In this document: one piece after another, positions 31,267-39,371 of the stretch
Numbering within the stretch: position 1 is the stretch's first letter
How the letters are laid out: the number at the start of each line of letters is the position of its first letter
Assembly (NCBI GenBank): GCA_003134505.1
Contig: PLBK01000050.1
Span: 38,063-82,434 of the forward strand
Direction: 5' to 3'
DNA length: 44,372 nt
From: Actinomycetota bacterium
GTDB taxonomy: Bacteria; Actinomycetota; Thermoleophilia; Gaiellales; Gaiellaceae
Notes under the pieces: model-generated
The model's database searches: none
What the model was told of the DNA's origin: nothing
Seen by the model: the letters and a program-made list of their open reading frames with translations, nothing else
Made by a program: the position numbers and the translations under genes

Positions 31267-32499
31267 ATGAACATCCTCGTGATCGGCTCCGGGGGCGTCG
31301 GCGCGGCGTTCGCCAGGATCGCGCAACGCCGGAGCTTCTTCGACCGGATCATCCTCGCCGACCTCGACGTCGGGCGAGCTGCGGCCGTCGCAGAGTCCCT
31401 CGGTGAGCCGGACCGGTTCGACGCCGCGTATGCCGACGCGACGGATTCCGTCTCGCTGTCGGCGCTGATCCGGGCGCTCCGCGTGGACGCAGTCCTCAAC
31501 GCCGTCGATCCGCGCTTCGTCCTCACCATCTTCGACGCCTGCTTCCGAGCGGGCGCGACGTACCTCGACATGGCCACGACGCTCTCGGAGCCGCACCCGA
31601 CGAACCCCTACTCTGAGTGTGGCGTCAAGCTCGCCGACCGGCAGTTCGAGCGGGATGACGAGTGGCGGAGCGCTGGCCGGCTGGCGATCGTGGGCATGGG
31701 CGTCGAGCCCGGCTTCTCGGACGTCGCGGCCCGCTATGCCGCCGACCACCTCTTCTCCGAGCTGGACGAGGTCTCGGTCCGCGACGGCGCGAACCTCGTC
31801 GTCGAGGGGTACGAGTTCGCGCCGACCTTCTCGATCTGGACGACGATCGAGGAGTGCCTGAACCCGGCCCTCGTCTGGGAGCGGGAGCGGGGCTGGTTCA
31901 CGACCGCGCCGCTCTCCGAGCCCGAGATGTTCGAGTTCCCGGAGGGGATCGGAGCGATGGAGTGCGTCAACGTCGAGCACGAGGAGGTCGCGTTGATCCC
32001 GCGCGTGATCGACTGCCGCCGGGTCACGTTCAAGTACGGGCTCGGCCTCGAGTTCGTGGCGGTCCTGAAGTGGTTGCACGAGCTGGGCCTCGACTCGAAG
32101 GAGAAGATCCGCGTCGGCGGCGTCGAGGTGGCCCCGCGAGACGTGGTGGCCGCGTGCCTGCCCGACCCGGGCGGTCTCGGCGAGCGGATGATGGGCAAGA
32201 CGTGCGCCGGCACGTACGTGACCGGCAAGGGGAAGGACGGTGCACCGCGCGCCACCTACGTCTACCACGTCGTCGACAACGAGTGGACGATGCGCGAGTA
32301 CGGCTCGCAGGCCGTCGTCTGGCAGACGGCGATCAACACGGTCGTCGCGCTCGAGCTGCTCGCCCGCGGCGACTGGAAGGGGTCGGGCGTGGTCGGCCCC
32401 GAGTCGTTCGACGCGGTGCCGTTCCTCGACCTGCTGGCCGAATACGGCTCCCCGCACGGGATCTCGGAGCGAACGCCCGGAACGCTGCAGATCAGCTGA
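31267..32499 (+). CDS. Saccharopine dehydrogenase-family protein
   Basis: A 410-aa NAD(P)-dependent enzyme. The N-terminal Rossmann motif is NILVIGSGGVGAAFARIA, followed by LNAVDPRFVLTIFDACFRAGATYLDMA and GMGVEPGFSDVAARYAAD, the family's domain junction. Relatives make or split amine-amino acid conjugates (saccharopine, carboxy(nor)spermidine) or reduce lysine derivatives. Placement between polyamine operons favours a carboxyspermidine-type reaction, but no partner decarboxylase is in the window. AAAGG stands upstream of the ATG. Its end overlaps the convergent homospermidine synthase gene by 8 nt. Confidence 0.85.
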   Translation: MNILVIGSGGVGAAFARIAQRRSFFDRIILADLDVGRAAAVAESLGEPDRFDAAYADATDSVSLSALIRALRVDAVLNAVDPRFVLTIFDACFRAGATYLDMATTLSEPHPTNPYSECGVKLADRQFERDDEWRSAGRLAIVGMGVEPGFSDVAARYAADHLFSELDEVSVRDGANLVVEGYEFAPTFSIWTTIEECLNPALVWERERGWFTTAPLSEPEMFEFPEGIGAMECVNVEHEEVALIPRVIDCRRVTFKYGLGLEFVAVLKWLHELGLDSKEKIRVGGVEVAPRDVVAACLPDPGGLGERMMGKTCAGTYVTGKGKDGAPRATYVYHVVDNEWTMREYGSQAVVWQTAINTVVALELLARGDWKGSGVVGPESFDAVPFLDLLAEYGSPHGISERTPGTLQIS

Positions 32500-33886
32500 C
32501 TCTGAAGTTCCCGAACTGCCAGGGGTCGGAATCGTCGACGTCCTCGTCGAAGAGCACGCCGCGGCCCTCGAGCGGCGTCCAGTCCGTCCACGCCGAAACC
32601 ATGGTGCCGAGATACGGCCTGCACGTCTCGATGATCGTGTCGTGCGGCAGCTCGTCGGCCTCGAGGATTCCCCGGTCAGGATTGTCGACGGCCCACAGCA
32701 TTCCCGCCAGCACCGGTGCAACGACCTGCAGGCTCGTCGCGTTGTTGTGAGGAGCCGCCTCCCGCGCCTGGTCGATCGACAGGTTCGATCCGTACCAGAG
32801 GCTCCCCACCTCGTTCCCCATCAGCAAGACGCCGAGCTCGTCGACACCGTCCACCACGTCGTCGGTGATGATCCTCTGCCGTTCCTGGGGCACGAAGTTC
32901 TTGCCGGCGATCTCGTGCATGCTGCTGACGGCGGCATCGCACGGGTGATACGCGTAGTGCACCGTCGGGCGATAGAGCGACCCGGAAACGACACCGCTGA
33001 AGAAGTCGGCGATTGAGATGGTCTCGTTGTGGGTGATGGCCCAGCCGTGCATCGGCCCCTCGTCGGGGGTCCAGGACCTCACCCGGGTCATCAGTCCCGG
33101 TTGGTTGAGATAGATGGCTGCGCCGGAGCCCGCCGGATTCGTGTTGCCGTCGACGGGAAACGACTTCTCATGTGTCCCCCAGCCGAGCTCGGAGGGCTGG
33201 CAGCCCTCGCTGATGAAGCCGTCCACGGACCAGGTGTTGACGAACTCGCCGCGATCCTTCGGGACTGAGCTTCGTTGCGTGTCACGCTCGGCGATGTGAA
33301 TGACCTTGATCCCGAGGCCGTGGGCCAGCTCGACCCACTCCTGCCTGGTCTCGGGCTTCGCGTCCATGCCGTTCTCGGCAGCTATCTGCAGGAGCGCGTC
33401 CTTTACGAAGTGGTTGACCAGTCCGGGATTTGCTCCGTGGGCGATGATCGCGGTCGCGCCGGGCTCGATCTCGGCCCTGTGATCCAGCACCCTCTGCCTG
33501 AGGAAGTAGTTCGACCGCTCGTGGACCGGAAGTCTCTCGTCCGTGTAGTAACCGGCCCACGGCTCGACGACCGTGTCGAGGTAGAGCACGCCCCTGTCGG
33601 CGCACCACTTGATGACGTCCAGCGAGTCGACGTCCACCGTCACATTGACGAGGAAGTCGCCTGCCATCAGATTGTCCTGCAGGATCCGGGCGTAGTTCGC
33701 CTTCGTTATCGGGTGGATCTGGTGTTCCACGCCGTACTCCCTTGCGATCTCGATATTCCTGTCGTCCGCCGTGATGACGGTGACCCGCGGGTCCTCGAAA
33801 TGACCGAACAGCAGCGGCATCAGCCCCGAGCCGATGCTGCCGAACCCCAGGACGACGATCCTTCCAGAGAATGCCTTCTTGGTCAT
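32492..33886 (-). CDS. hss: Homospermidine synthase
   Basis: A 464-aa protein matching bacterial homospermidine synthase: GRIVVLGFGSIGSGLMPLLFGHF (NAD site), LDTVVEPWAGYYTD, IIAHGANPGLVNHFVKDALL, GWGTHEKSFP, and QPGLMTRVRSWTP. The enzyme joins two putrescines (or putrescine and spermidine) into sym-homospermidine through an NAD-bound imine. It is 17 nt after the aldehyde dehydrogenase and last in the pot operon. By eye its codons are less G/C-extreme than neighbours, which could mean acquisition by transfer. Confidence 0.9.
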   Translation of the reverse strand: MTKKAFSGRIVVLGFGSIGSGLMPLLFGHFEDPRVTVITADDRNIEIAREYGVEHQIHPITKANYARILQDNLMAGDFLVNVTVDVDSLDVIKWCADRGVLYLDTVVEPWAGYYTDERLPVHERSNYFLRQRVLDHRAEIEPGATAIIAHGANPGLVNHFVKDALLQIAAENGMDAKPETRQEWVELAHGLGIKVIHIAERDTQRSSVPKDRGEFVNTWSVDGFISEGCQPSELGWGTHEKSFPVDGNTNPAGSGAAIYLNQPGLMTRVRSWTPDEGPMHGWAITHNETISIADFFSGVVSGSLYRPTVHYAYHPCDAAVSSMHEIAGKNFVPQERQRIITDDVVDGVDELGVLLMGNEVGSLWYGSNLSIDQAREAAPHNNATSLQVVAPVLAGMLWAVDNPDRGILEADELPHDTIIETCRPYLGTMVSAWTDWTPLEGRGVLFDEDVDDSDPWQFGNFRVS

Positions 33887-33903
33887 CTCGGAGCGAGCCG
33901 CGG

Positions 33904-35349
33904 CTAGCTGAGTTTCGCCACCACGTGCTTGACGCGCGTGTACTCCTCCATGGAGTAGAGCGACATGTCCTTCCCGTAGCCCGACTCCTTGATGCCGCCG
34001 TGGGGCATCTCCGGGGTGAGCGGGAACAGGTGCTCGTTGATCCAGACGGTGCCGAACGCGAGCTTGCGCGCGGCGGAGAGCGCGCGGCCGACGTTCTGCG
34101 AGAACACCGACGCCGCGAGCCCGTAGCGGACGCCGTTCGCGAGCTCGAGCGCCTCCTCGTCCGACGAGAACCGCTGCACCGTCACGACCGGGCCGAACAC
34201 CTCCCGCTGCACGATCTCGGCGTCCTGCGTCACGTCGGCGACGATCGTCGGCGCGACGAAGAAGCCGCGGTCTCCGACGGTGCCGCCGCCCGTCACGACC
34301 GTGGCCTTCGCCGCGACGGCGCGCTCGAGGAAGCCCAGCACCCGCTCCTGCTGCGAGGCCGAGATGACAGGCCCCATCTCGACGTCGTCCGCCTCGGACG
34401 GGTCGCCGACCTTGAGCGACTCGACCGCGCTCACCGTCTCGGACATGACGTCGTCGTAGATCCGGTCCGCGACGAGGATGCGTGACGAGGCGGTGCAGTC
34501 CTGGCCCGAGTTGAAGTAGCCGCCGATCTTCACCGCGGCGGCGACGGCCTCCGGGTCGGCATCGTCGAGGACGACCATCGGGGCCTTGCCGCCGAGCTCG
34601 AGGTGGACGCGCTTGAGCGTGTCGGCTGCGGTGCGGGCGATCGTCTTGCCGGTCTCGACGTCACCGGTCAGCGAGACGAGGGCGACGTCCGGATGGCGGA
34701 CGAGCCCGTCGCCGACGGGCACACCGTCACCCGTGATCACGTTCACGACCCCCGGCGGCAGCACCTCCTGCGCCAGCTCGAGGAAGCGCAGCGTCGTCAG
34801 CGGCGTCTGCTCGGCCGGCTTGAGGATCTGGACGTTGCCGGCGGCAAGCGCGGGCCCGAGCTTCCAGATGGCCATCATCAGCGGGTAGTTCCAGGGCGTG
34901 ATCCCGACCACGATGCCGAGCGGCTCGCGGCGCAGGAACGACGTGTAGCCGGCGACGTACTCACCGGCCGCCTTGCCCTCCAGATTCCGCGCCGCACCGG
35001 CGAAGAAACGCAGGTTGTCCGCGGTGAAGGGAATCTCGTCGCGTGCGATCCACATCGGCTTGCCGACATTCAGCGACTCGAGCTGCGCCAGCTCCTCCCC
35101 GTGCTCCTCCAGCACGTCGGCGAGTGACAGCAGCAGCTCCATCCGGTCCTTCGGCGTCTTCTCGAGCCAGTCCGGCAGCGCCTTCGCAGCCGCCTCGACC
35201 GCGCGGGTCACGTCGCGCTCCCCGCCGCGCGGGACCTCGGCGATCACCTCGCCGGTCGCGGGGTTGAGAACCTCCATCGTCTCGCCCTCGACCGCGTCGA
35301 CCCACTCCCCGCCGATGAGGTTCTTGTAGCTCGTCACCGCCGTCGACAT
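33904..35349 (-). CDS. NAD-dependent aldehyde dehydrogenase, gamma-aminobutyraldehyde type
   Basis: A 481-aa ALDH. FLRREPLGIVVGITPWNYPLMM, the nucleotide loop SLTGDVETGKTIA, the general-base Glu in LELGGKAPMVVLDDAD, and catalytic Cys in YFNSGQDCTASSR are all present, with the C-terminal NEHLFPLTPEMPHGGIKESGYGKD. The last pattern and NSGQDCTA resemble PatD/PuuC-like 4-aminobutanal dehydrogenases, which form GABA. Its gene follows potC by 24 nt in the polyamine operon. Confidence 0.9.
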   Translation of the reverse strand: MSTAVTSYKNLIGGEWVDAVEGETMEVLNPATGEVIAEVPRGGERDVTRAVEAAAKALPDWLEKTPKDRMELLLSLADVLEEHGEELAQLESLNVGKPMWIARDEIPFTADNLRFFAGAARNLEGKAAGEYVAGYTSFLRREPLGIVVGITPWNYPLMMAIWKLGPALAAGNVQILKPAEQTPLTTLRFLELAQEVLPPGVVNVITGDGVPVGDGLVRHPDVALVSLTGDVETGKTIARTAADTLKRVHLELGGKAPMVVLDDADPEAVAAAVKIGGYFNSGQDCTASSRILVADRIYDDVMSETVSAVESLKVGDPSEADDVEMGPVISASQQERVLGFLERAVAAKATVVTGGGTVGDRGFFVAPTIVADVTQDAEIVQREVFGPVVTVQRFSSDEEALELANGVRYGLAASVFSQNVGRALSAARKLAFGTVWINEHLFPLTPEMPHGGIKESGYGKDMSLYSMEEYTRVKHVVAKLS

Positions 35350-35373
35350 CTCGACCTCCCCGTTTCCAGCAAT

Positions 35374-36195
35374 CTAGCTCCGCCTCGACAACCCCGACGT
35401 GTGCGTCAGGCGCACCGACGCCCAGACCGGGATCACCGTCAGCGCGATCACCACGAAGGCGACCACGTTGATCACGGGCAGCTGGGACCCGCGGTTGATG
35501 TTGTTGAAGATGAAGATGGGCAGCGTCGTCTGAGCGCCCGCCGTGAAGGTCGTGACGATCACCTCGTCGAAGGACAGCGCGAAGGCGAGCAGCGCGCCGC
35601 CGACGAGCGCGGTCGAGATCGTCGGCCAGGTCACGTAGCGGAAGGTCTGCCAGCCGTCGGCGCCCAGGTCCATCGACGCCTCGACGAGCGACCCGGACGT
35701 CCGCCGCAGCCGCGCCAGCACGTTGTTGTAGACGACGACCACGCAGAACGTCGCGTGCCCGATCACGATCGTCCACATCGAGAACGGCAGGCCCGGCAGC
35801 CACGACGCCTGCTGGTTCGCGAACGTGAAGAACGAGCTCAGCGCCAGGCCGGTGATGATCCCCGGCAGCGCCAGCGGAAGCAGCAGCAGGAGCGAAACGG
35901 ACTCCCGCCCGAAGAACCGGAAGCGGTGGACGCCGAACGCGGCCATCGAGCCGAGCACGATGGCGATCCCGCTCGCCAGCAGCCCCACCCTGACGGAGAG
36001 CCAGAGCGCGCTCCGCACGTCGGAGGCCTGCCAGGCGACCCGGAACCAGTGCAGCGTCCAGCCCGAGACGGGCCAGCTCTGGATCGAGGACTTGTTGAAC
36101 GCGTAGACCGCGATCACGACGAGGGGCAGCCAGAGGAAGCAGACGACGAGCGCCGTCGAGACGCCGAACCCGATCCTGGCGCCGCGAGTCTCCAT
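35374..36195 (-). CDS. potC: Spermidine/putrescine-type ABC permease, PotC-like
   Basis: A 273-aa membrane protein with six likely helices: WLPLVVIAVYAFNKS near the start, and the coupling loop EASMDLGADGWQTFRYVTWPTISTALVGGALLAFALSFDEVIVTTF, the EAA motif of this family. It ends with a helix and basic tail. It lies 15 nt after potB. Confidence 0.92.
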   Translation of the reverse strand: METRGARIGFGVSTALVVCFLWLPLVVIAVYAFNKSSIQSWPVSGWTLHWFRVAWQASDVRSALWLSVRVGLLASGIAIVLGSMAAFGVHRFRFFGRESVSLLLLLPLALPGIITGLALSSFFTFANQQASWLPGLPFSMWTIVIGHATFCVVVVYNNVLARLRRTSGSLVEASMDLGADGWQTFRYVTWPTISTALVGGALLAFALSFDEVIVTTFTAGAQTTLPIFIFNNINRGSQLPVINVVAFVVIALTVIPVWASVRLTHTSGLSRRS

Positions 36196-36210
36196 CAGTG
36201 GCGGGCCACC

Positions 36211-37128
36211 TTAGAGCGCCTCGAACGCGCCGAGCCGCTTCGCGGCCATGAGGTACAGGCCCATGATCGCGACCGGCACCGCCGTCAGCGCCGCCGCGAA
36301 CGGCACGTTCAACCCCACGTTGGCCTCGACCGTGCTGCCGATCATCGCCGTCCCGGGCCCGCCGCCGATGAGCGCCGGCGTGATGAAGTCCCCGAGCGTC
36401 AGCGCGAACGTGAAGATCGAGCCGGCGACGAAGCCCGGCAGGACGAGCGGGAGCATCACGCTCCGGAACGTCCGGCCGGCGCGGGCGCCGAGGTCTCCGG
36501 AGGCCTCGAGGTAGCTGTCCGGGATGCGCTCGATCGCGGCGAACACGGGCAGCACCATGAACGGCAGCCAGATGTAGGAGAAGACGAGCCACATCGCCCA
36601 GTTCGTCCCGGACAGGTGCTGGGCCGGCAGCCCGAGGCCGGTCAGGACCCAGTTGAGCGCGCCGCTCGTCGACAGGATCGTCCGCCAGGAGTAGATGCGG
36701 ACGAGGTAGCTCGACCAGAGCGGCAAAAGCACCGCCACGAACAGGAGCGCCCGCAGCCGAGGCATCGCGAGCCGCGCCATGAAGTACGCGAGCGGGAAGG
36801 CGAGCACCGCGTCGGTCACCGTCACGGCCGCGGCCATGGCCACCGTCCGGCCGATGATCCGCCAGTAGGTGAGGTCGGTGGTCGAGAAGATCGTCCGGAA
36901 GTTCCCGAGGTTCCAGGTGTGGACCGTCTCGCTCGTGAACGCGTTCACGGCCCAGAAGCCCGACGCGAGCAGGACCGCGAGCGAGCCGACGTAAACGATC
37001 GTGTAGATGCCCACCGGCGGCCCGACCAGCGCCGCCAGCTTCAGCCACGGCCGCCGCCAGAACGCGGCCGAGACACGAAGGCGGGCCCCCCGCAGGGAGC
37101 CCGCCTCTCGTGCAACGTCGACTGCCAA
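36211..37128 (-). CDS. potB: Spermidine/putrescine-type ABC permease, PotB-like
   Basis: A 305-aa membrane protein. Its EAA coupling loop is IPDSYLEASGDLGARAGRTFRSVMLPLVLPGFVAGSIFTFALTLGDFI, and LLPLWSSYLVRIYSWRTIL is the usual PotB helix 3 region. It pairs with PotC. The open frame begins at TTG 37128, 9 nt after potD; no stronger start is visible nearby. Confidence 0.92.
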   Translation of the reverse strand: MAVDVAREAGSLRGARLRVSAAFWRRPWLKLAALVGPPVGIYTIVYVGSLAVLLASGFWAVNAFTSETVHTWNLGNFRTIFSTTDLTYWRIIGRTVAMAAAVTVTDAVLAFPLAYFMARLAMPRLRALLFVAVLLPLWSSYLVRIYSWRTILSTSGALNWVLTGLGLPAQHLSGTNWAMWLVFSYIWLPFMVLPVFAAIERIPDSYLEASGDLGARAGRTFRSVMLPLVLPGFVAGSIFTFALTLGDFITPALIGGGPGTAMIGSTVEANVGLNVPFAAALTAVPVAIMGLYLMAAKRLGAFEAL

Positions 37129-37137
37129 GACCCGGAG

Positions 37138-38319
37138 CTAGCCGGTGATCTGCGTCCAGGCCTGCTGCCAGGCCGTGAAGTCGACGCAGTCCTTCCGCCC
37201 GCCCCAGCCGCAGTCCGCGATCGGCACCTTCCAGAAATGGATCGACTTCAGATAGGCCGCCGGCGCGTTCAGGTGGTACTGCGCGCACGAGCCCGCCTGC
37301 AGCTTGTTCATGTACGGGCACGCGAGCGGGGTGACCGGCGTCTCGCCGAAGACGATTGCCTGCTGCGCCTCGACCTTCGGCATCGTCACGTACTTCATCC
37401 ACATGTAGGCGCAGTTCGGGTGCGGGGCCTTCGCCGCCAGCATCCACGTGTCCGCCCAGCCGGTCGTCCCCTCGCGCGGAATCAGGTCCTTGACGGAAAG
37501 CTTCGAGGCCTGGAGGGTGAGCGTCTGGTACGGCCAGGTCGAGCCGACGGTCACGTCGCCGTTCTTGAAGTCCGTGATCTGGTCCGCGGCGTAGTTCCAG
37601 TAGCGCTTGACGAGCGGCTTCTGCCGCTTGAGCAGGGCAACCGCCGCGTCGAACTGCCCCTTGGTCAGCTCGTACGGGTCACGGATCCCGAGCGCCGGCT
37701 TCGTCTTCATCAGGTACAGGGCCGCGTCGGCGATCTGGATCGGGTTGTTGGGGATGCTGATCTTGCCGGCGTACTTCTTGCCGTACACCACGCTCCAGCT
37801 CGTCGGAGCCGGCTTCACCTTCTTCGTGTTGTAGATCAGCGTGTTCGGTCCCCACTGCAGGGAGATCCCGTAGTGCACGCCGTTCACGGTGTTGTGCGCC
37901 GGCGACTTGAAGTACGGGAAGAACTGCTTCCAGCCCGGCAACAGGTTGACGTTGATCGGGACGACGTCCTTGCCGTAGATCAGCCGCAGGCTGGCGTCAC
38001 CCGACGCCGAGACCAGGTCGTACTGACCCCCGCCGCCACCGCCGCCCGCCCGCATGAGGGCGACCATCTGGTTCGAGGACCCGGCGTCCTTCCGATGGAT
38101 CGTGCAGCCGGTCGCCTTCTCGAACGGCTTGGCGAAGCTCGGATCCGTGTAGGCAGGCCACTCGATCACGTTCAGCGAGCCCTCGCCCTTGCCGATCTTG
38201 GTCGGCGGTGAGAACGCCGCGCTGCCGGAGCCGATGCTCGTCGCCGGCACGACCAGGGCCGCCAGGAGACCCGCCGCAGCGAGAGCGCCGATCGCCCTCC
38301 GCCTGGTAAGCCATCTCAT
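37138..38319 (-). CDS. potD: Spermidine/putrescine-type ABC transporter substrate-binding protein, PotD-like
   Basis: A 393-aa exported protein with a twin-arginine-like signal (TRRRAIGALAAAGLLAALVV). The mature protein starts GSLNVIEWPAYTDPSFAKPFEKATGC, as in polyamine-binding proteins, with SGDASLRLI and LQWGPNTLIYNTKKV lining the cleft. Six Cys in the C-terminal third (CAYMW to KDCVDF) are unusual for this family and may form disulfides. ATG 38319 overlaps the potA stop (ATGA). The ligand is most likely putrescine or spermidine, given the enzymes downstream. Confidence 0.88.
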   Translation of the reverse strand: MRWLTRRRAIGALAAAGLLAALVVPATSIGSGSAAFSPPTKIGKGEGSLNVIEWPAYTDPSFAKPFEKATGCTIHRKDAGSSNQMVALMRAGGGGGGGQYDLVSASGDASLRLIYGKDVVPINVNLLPGWKQFFPYFKSPAHNTVNGVHYGISLQWGPNTLIYNTKKVKPAPTSWSVVYGKKYAGKISIPNNPIQIADAALYLMKTKPALGIRDPYELTKGQFDAAVALLKRQKPLVKRYWNYAADQITDFKNGDVTVGSTWPYQTLTLQASKLSVKDLIPREGTTGWADTWMLAAKAPHPNCAYMWMKYVTMPKVEAQQAIVFGETPVTPLACPYMNKLQAGSCAQYHLNAPAAYLKSIHFWKVPIADCGWGGRKDCVDFTAWQQAWTQITG

Positions 38320-39371
38320 TCCGTTACCTCCTTGTCAGACGCGATCGTAAACGTGTTCTCGGGCCGCCATGCGAGGACAACACGCTGCCCCTGCGCGTCG
38401 ACGGCGCTGCCCGGCTCGGTGTTCTGCCTGACGACGGTGAGCGTTCCGCCCGACTCGAGCTCGACGACATGCCGCGTGACCGAGCCGACGTAGATCACTT
38501 CCCTGACGACGCCTGCCTCGGTCACGTATCCGGGCGCGCGTGGCCCGTCGCCCGACTCGAGCGTGATCTTCTCGGGCCTGATCGTGAAGCGACGCCCGCC
38601 GCGCTCGAGGACGTTGGACACGCCGACGAAGCCGGCCACGAACTCGCTCGCCGGGTGCTCGTAGACCTCGACCGGGGTTCCGACCTGCTCGACGCGGCCG
38701 TGGTTGAAGACCGCGATCCGGTCGCTCATCGTGAGCGCCTCTTCCTGGTCGTGGGTCACGTAGACGAAGGTGATGCCGACCTCCTGCTGGATGCGCTTCA
38801 GCTCCGTCTGCATCTCCTGGCGCAACTTGAGGTCGAGCGCCCCGAGCGGCTCGTCCAGCAGCAGCACGCGCGGGTGGTTGACGATCGCCCGCGCGAGCGC
38901 TACACGCTGACGCTGGCCGCCGGAGAGCTGTGAGGGCTTGCGCGCGTCGTAGCCCTCGAGCCGTACGGTCCTGAGGGCGTCGGTGACCCGGGTCTCCCTC
39001 TCGGCCTTCCGGACGCCCTTCACCTTGAGGCCGTAGGCCACGTTCTCGCCGACGGTCATGTGGGGGAAGAGCGCGTAGTCCTGGAAGACGGTGTTGACGT
39101 CGCGCTCGTACGGCGGCCGGCCGGCGACGTCCTCGCCGCCCAGCATGATCCTGCCCGCGTCAGGCCGCTCGAAGCCGGCGATCAGGCGGAGCGTTGTCGT
39201 CTTGCCGGAGCCGGACGGGCCGAGCATGGTGAAGAACTCGCCGCGGAGCACCTCCAGGTCGACGCCGTCGACGGCCACGACGTCGCCGTAGTGCTTGCGG
39301 ATCGAGACGAGCGCGACGTCGAGCGCAGGCTCGACGGCGACCTCGGCCCGCTCACGAGCCTCGAGGGTCAT
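38316..39371 (-). CDS. potA: Spermidine/putrescine-type ABC transporter ATPase, PotA-like
   Basis: A 351-aa ATPase: Walker A GPSGSGKTT, Q-loop VFQDYALFPHMTVGENV, signature LSGGQRQRVALARAI, Walker B VLLLDEPLGALD and H-loop VTHDQEEA. The C-terminal TOBE-type regulatory domain starts around residue 240 (FTIRPEKITL). ATG 39371 lies 20 nt inside the end of the propeller-protein gene, so expression of the two is probably linked. Confidence 0.94.
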   Translation of the reverse strand: MTLEARERAEVAVEPALDVALVSIRKHYGDVVAVDGVDLEVLRGEFFTMLGPSGSGKTTTLRLIAGFERPDAGRIMLGGEDVAGRPPYERDVNTVFQDYALFPHMTVGENVAYGLKVKGVRKAERETRVTDALRTVRLEGYDARKPSQLSGGQRQRVALARAIVNHPRVLLLDEPLGALDLKLRQEMQTELKRIQQEVGITFVYVTHDQEEALTMSDRIAVFNHGRVEQVGTPVEVYEHPASEFVAGFVGVSNVLERGGRRFTIRPEKITLESGDGPRAPGYVTEAGVVREVIYVGSVTRHVVELESGGTLTVVRQNTEPGSAVDAQGQRVVLAWRPENTFTIASDKEVTE

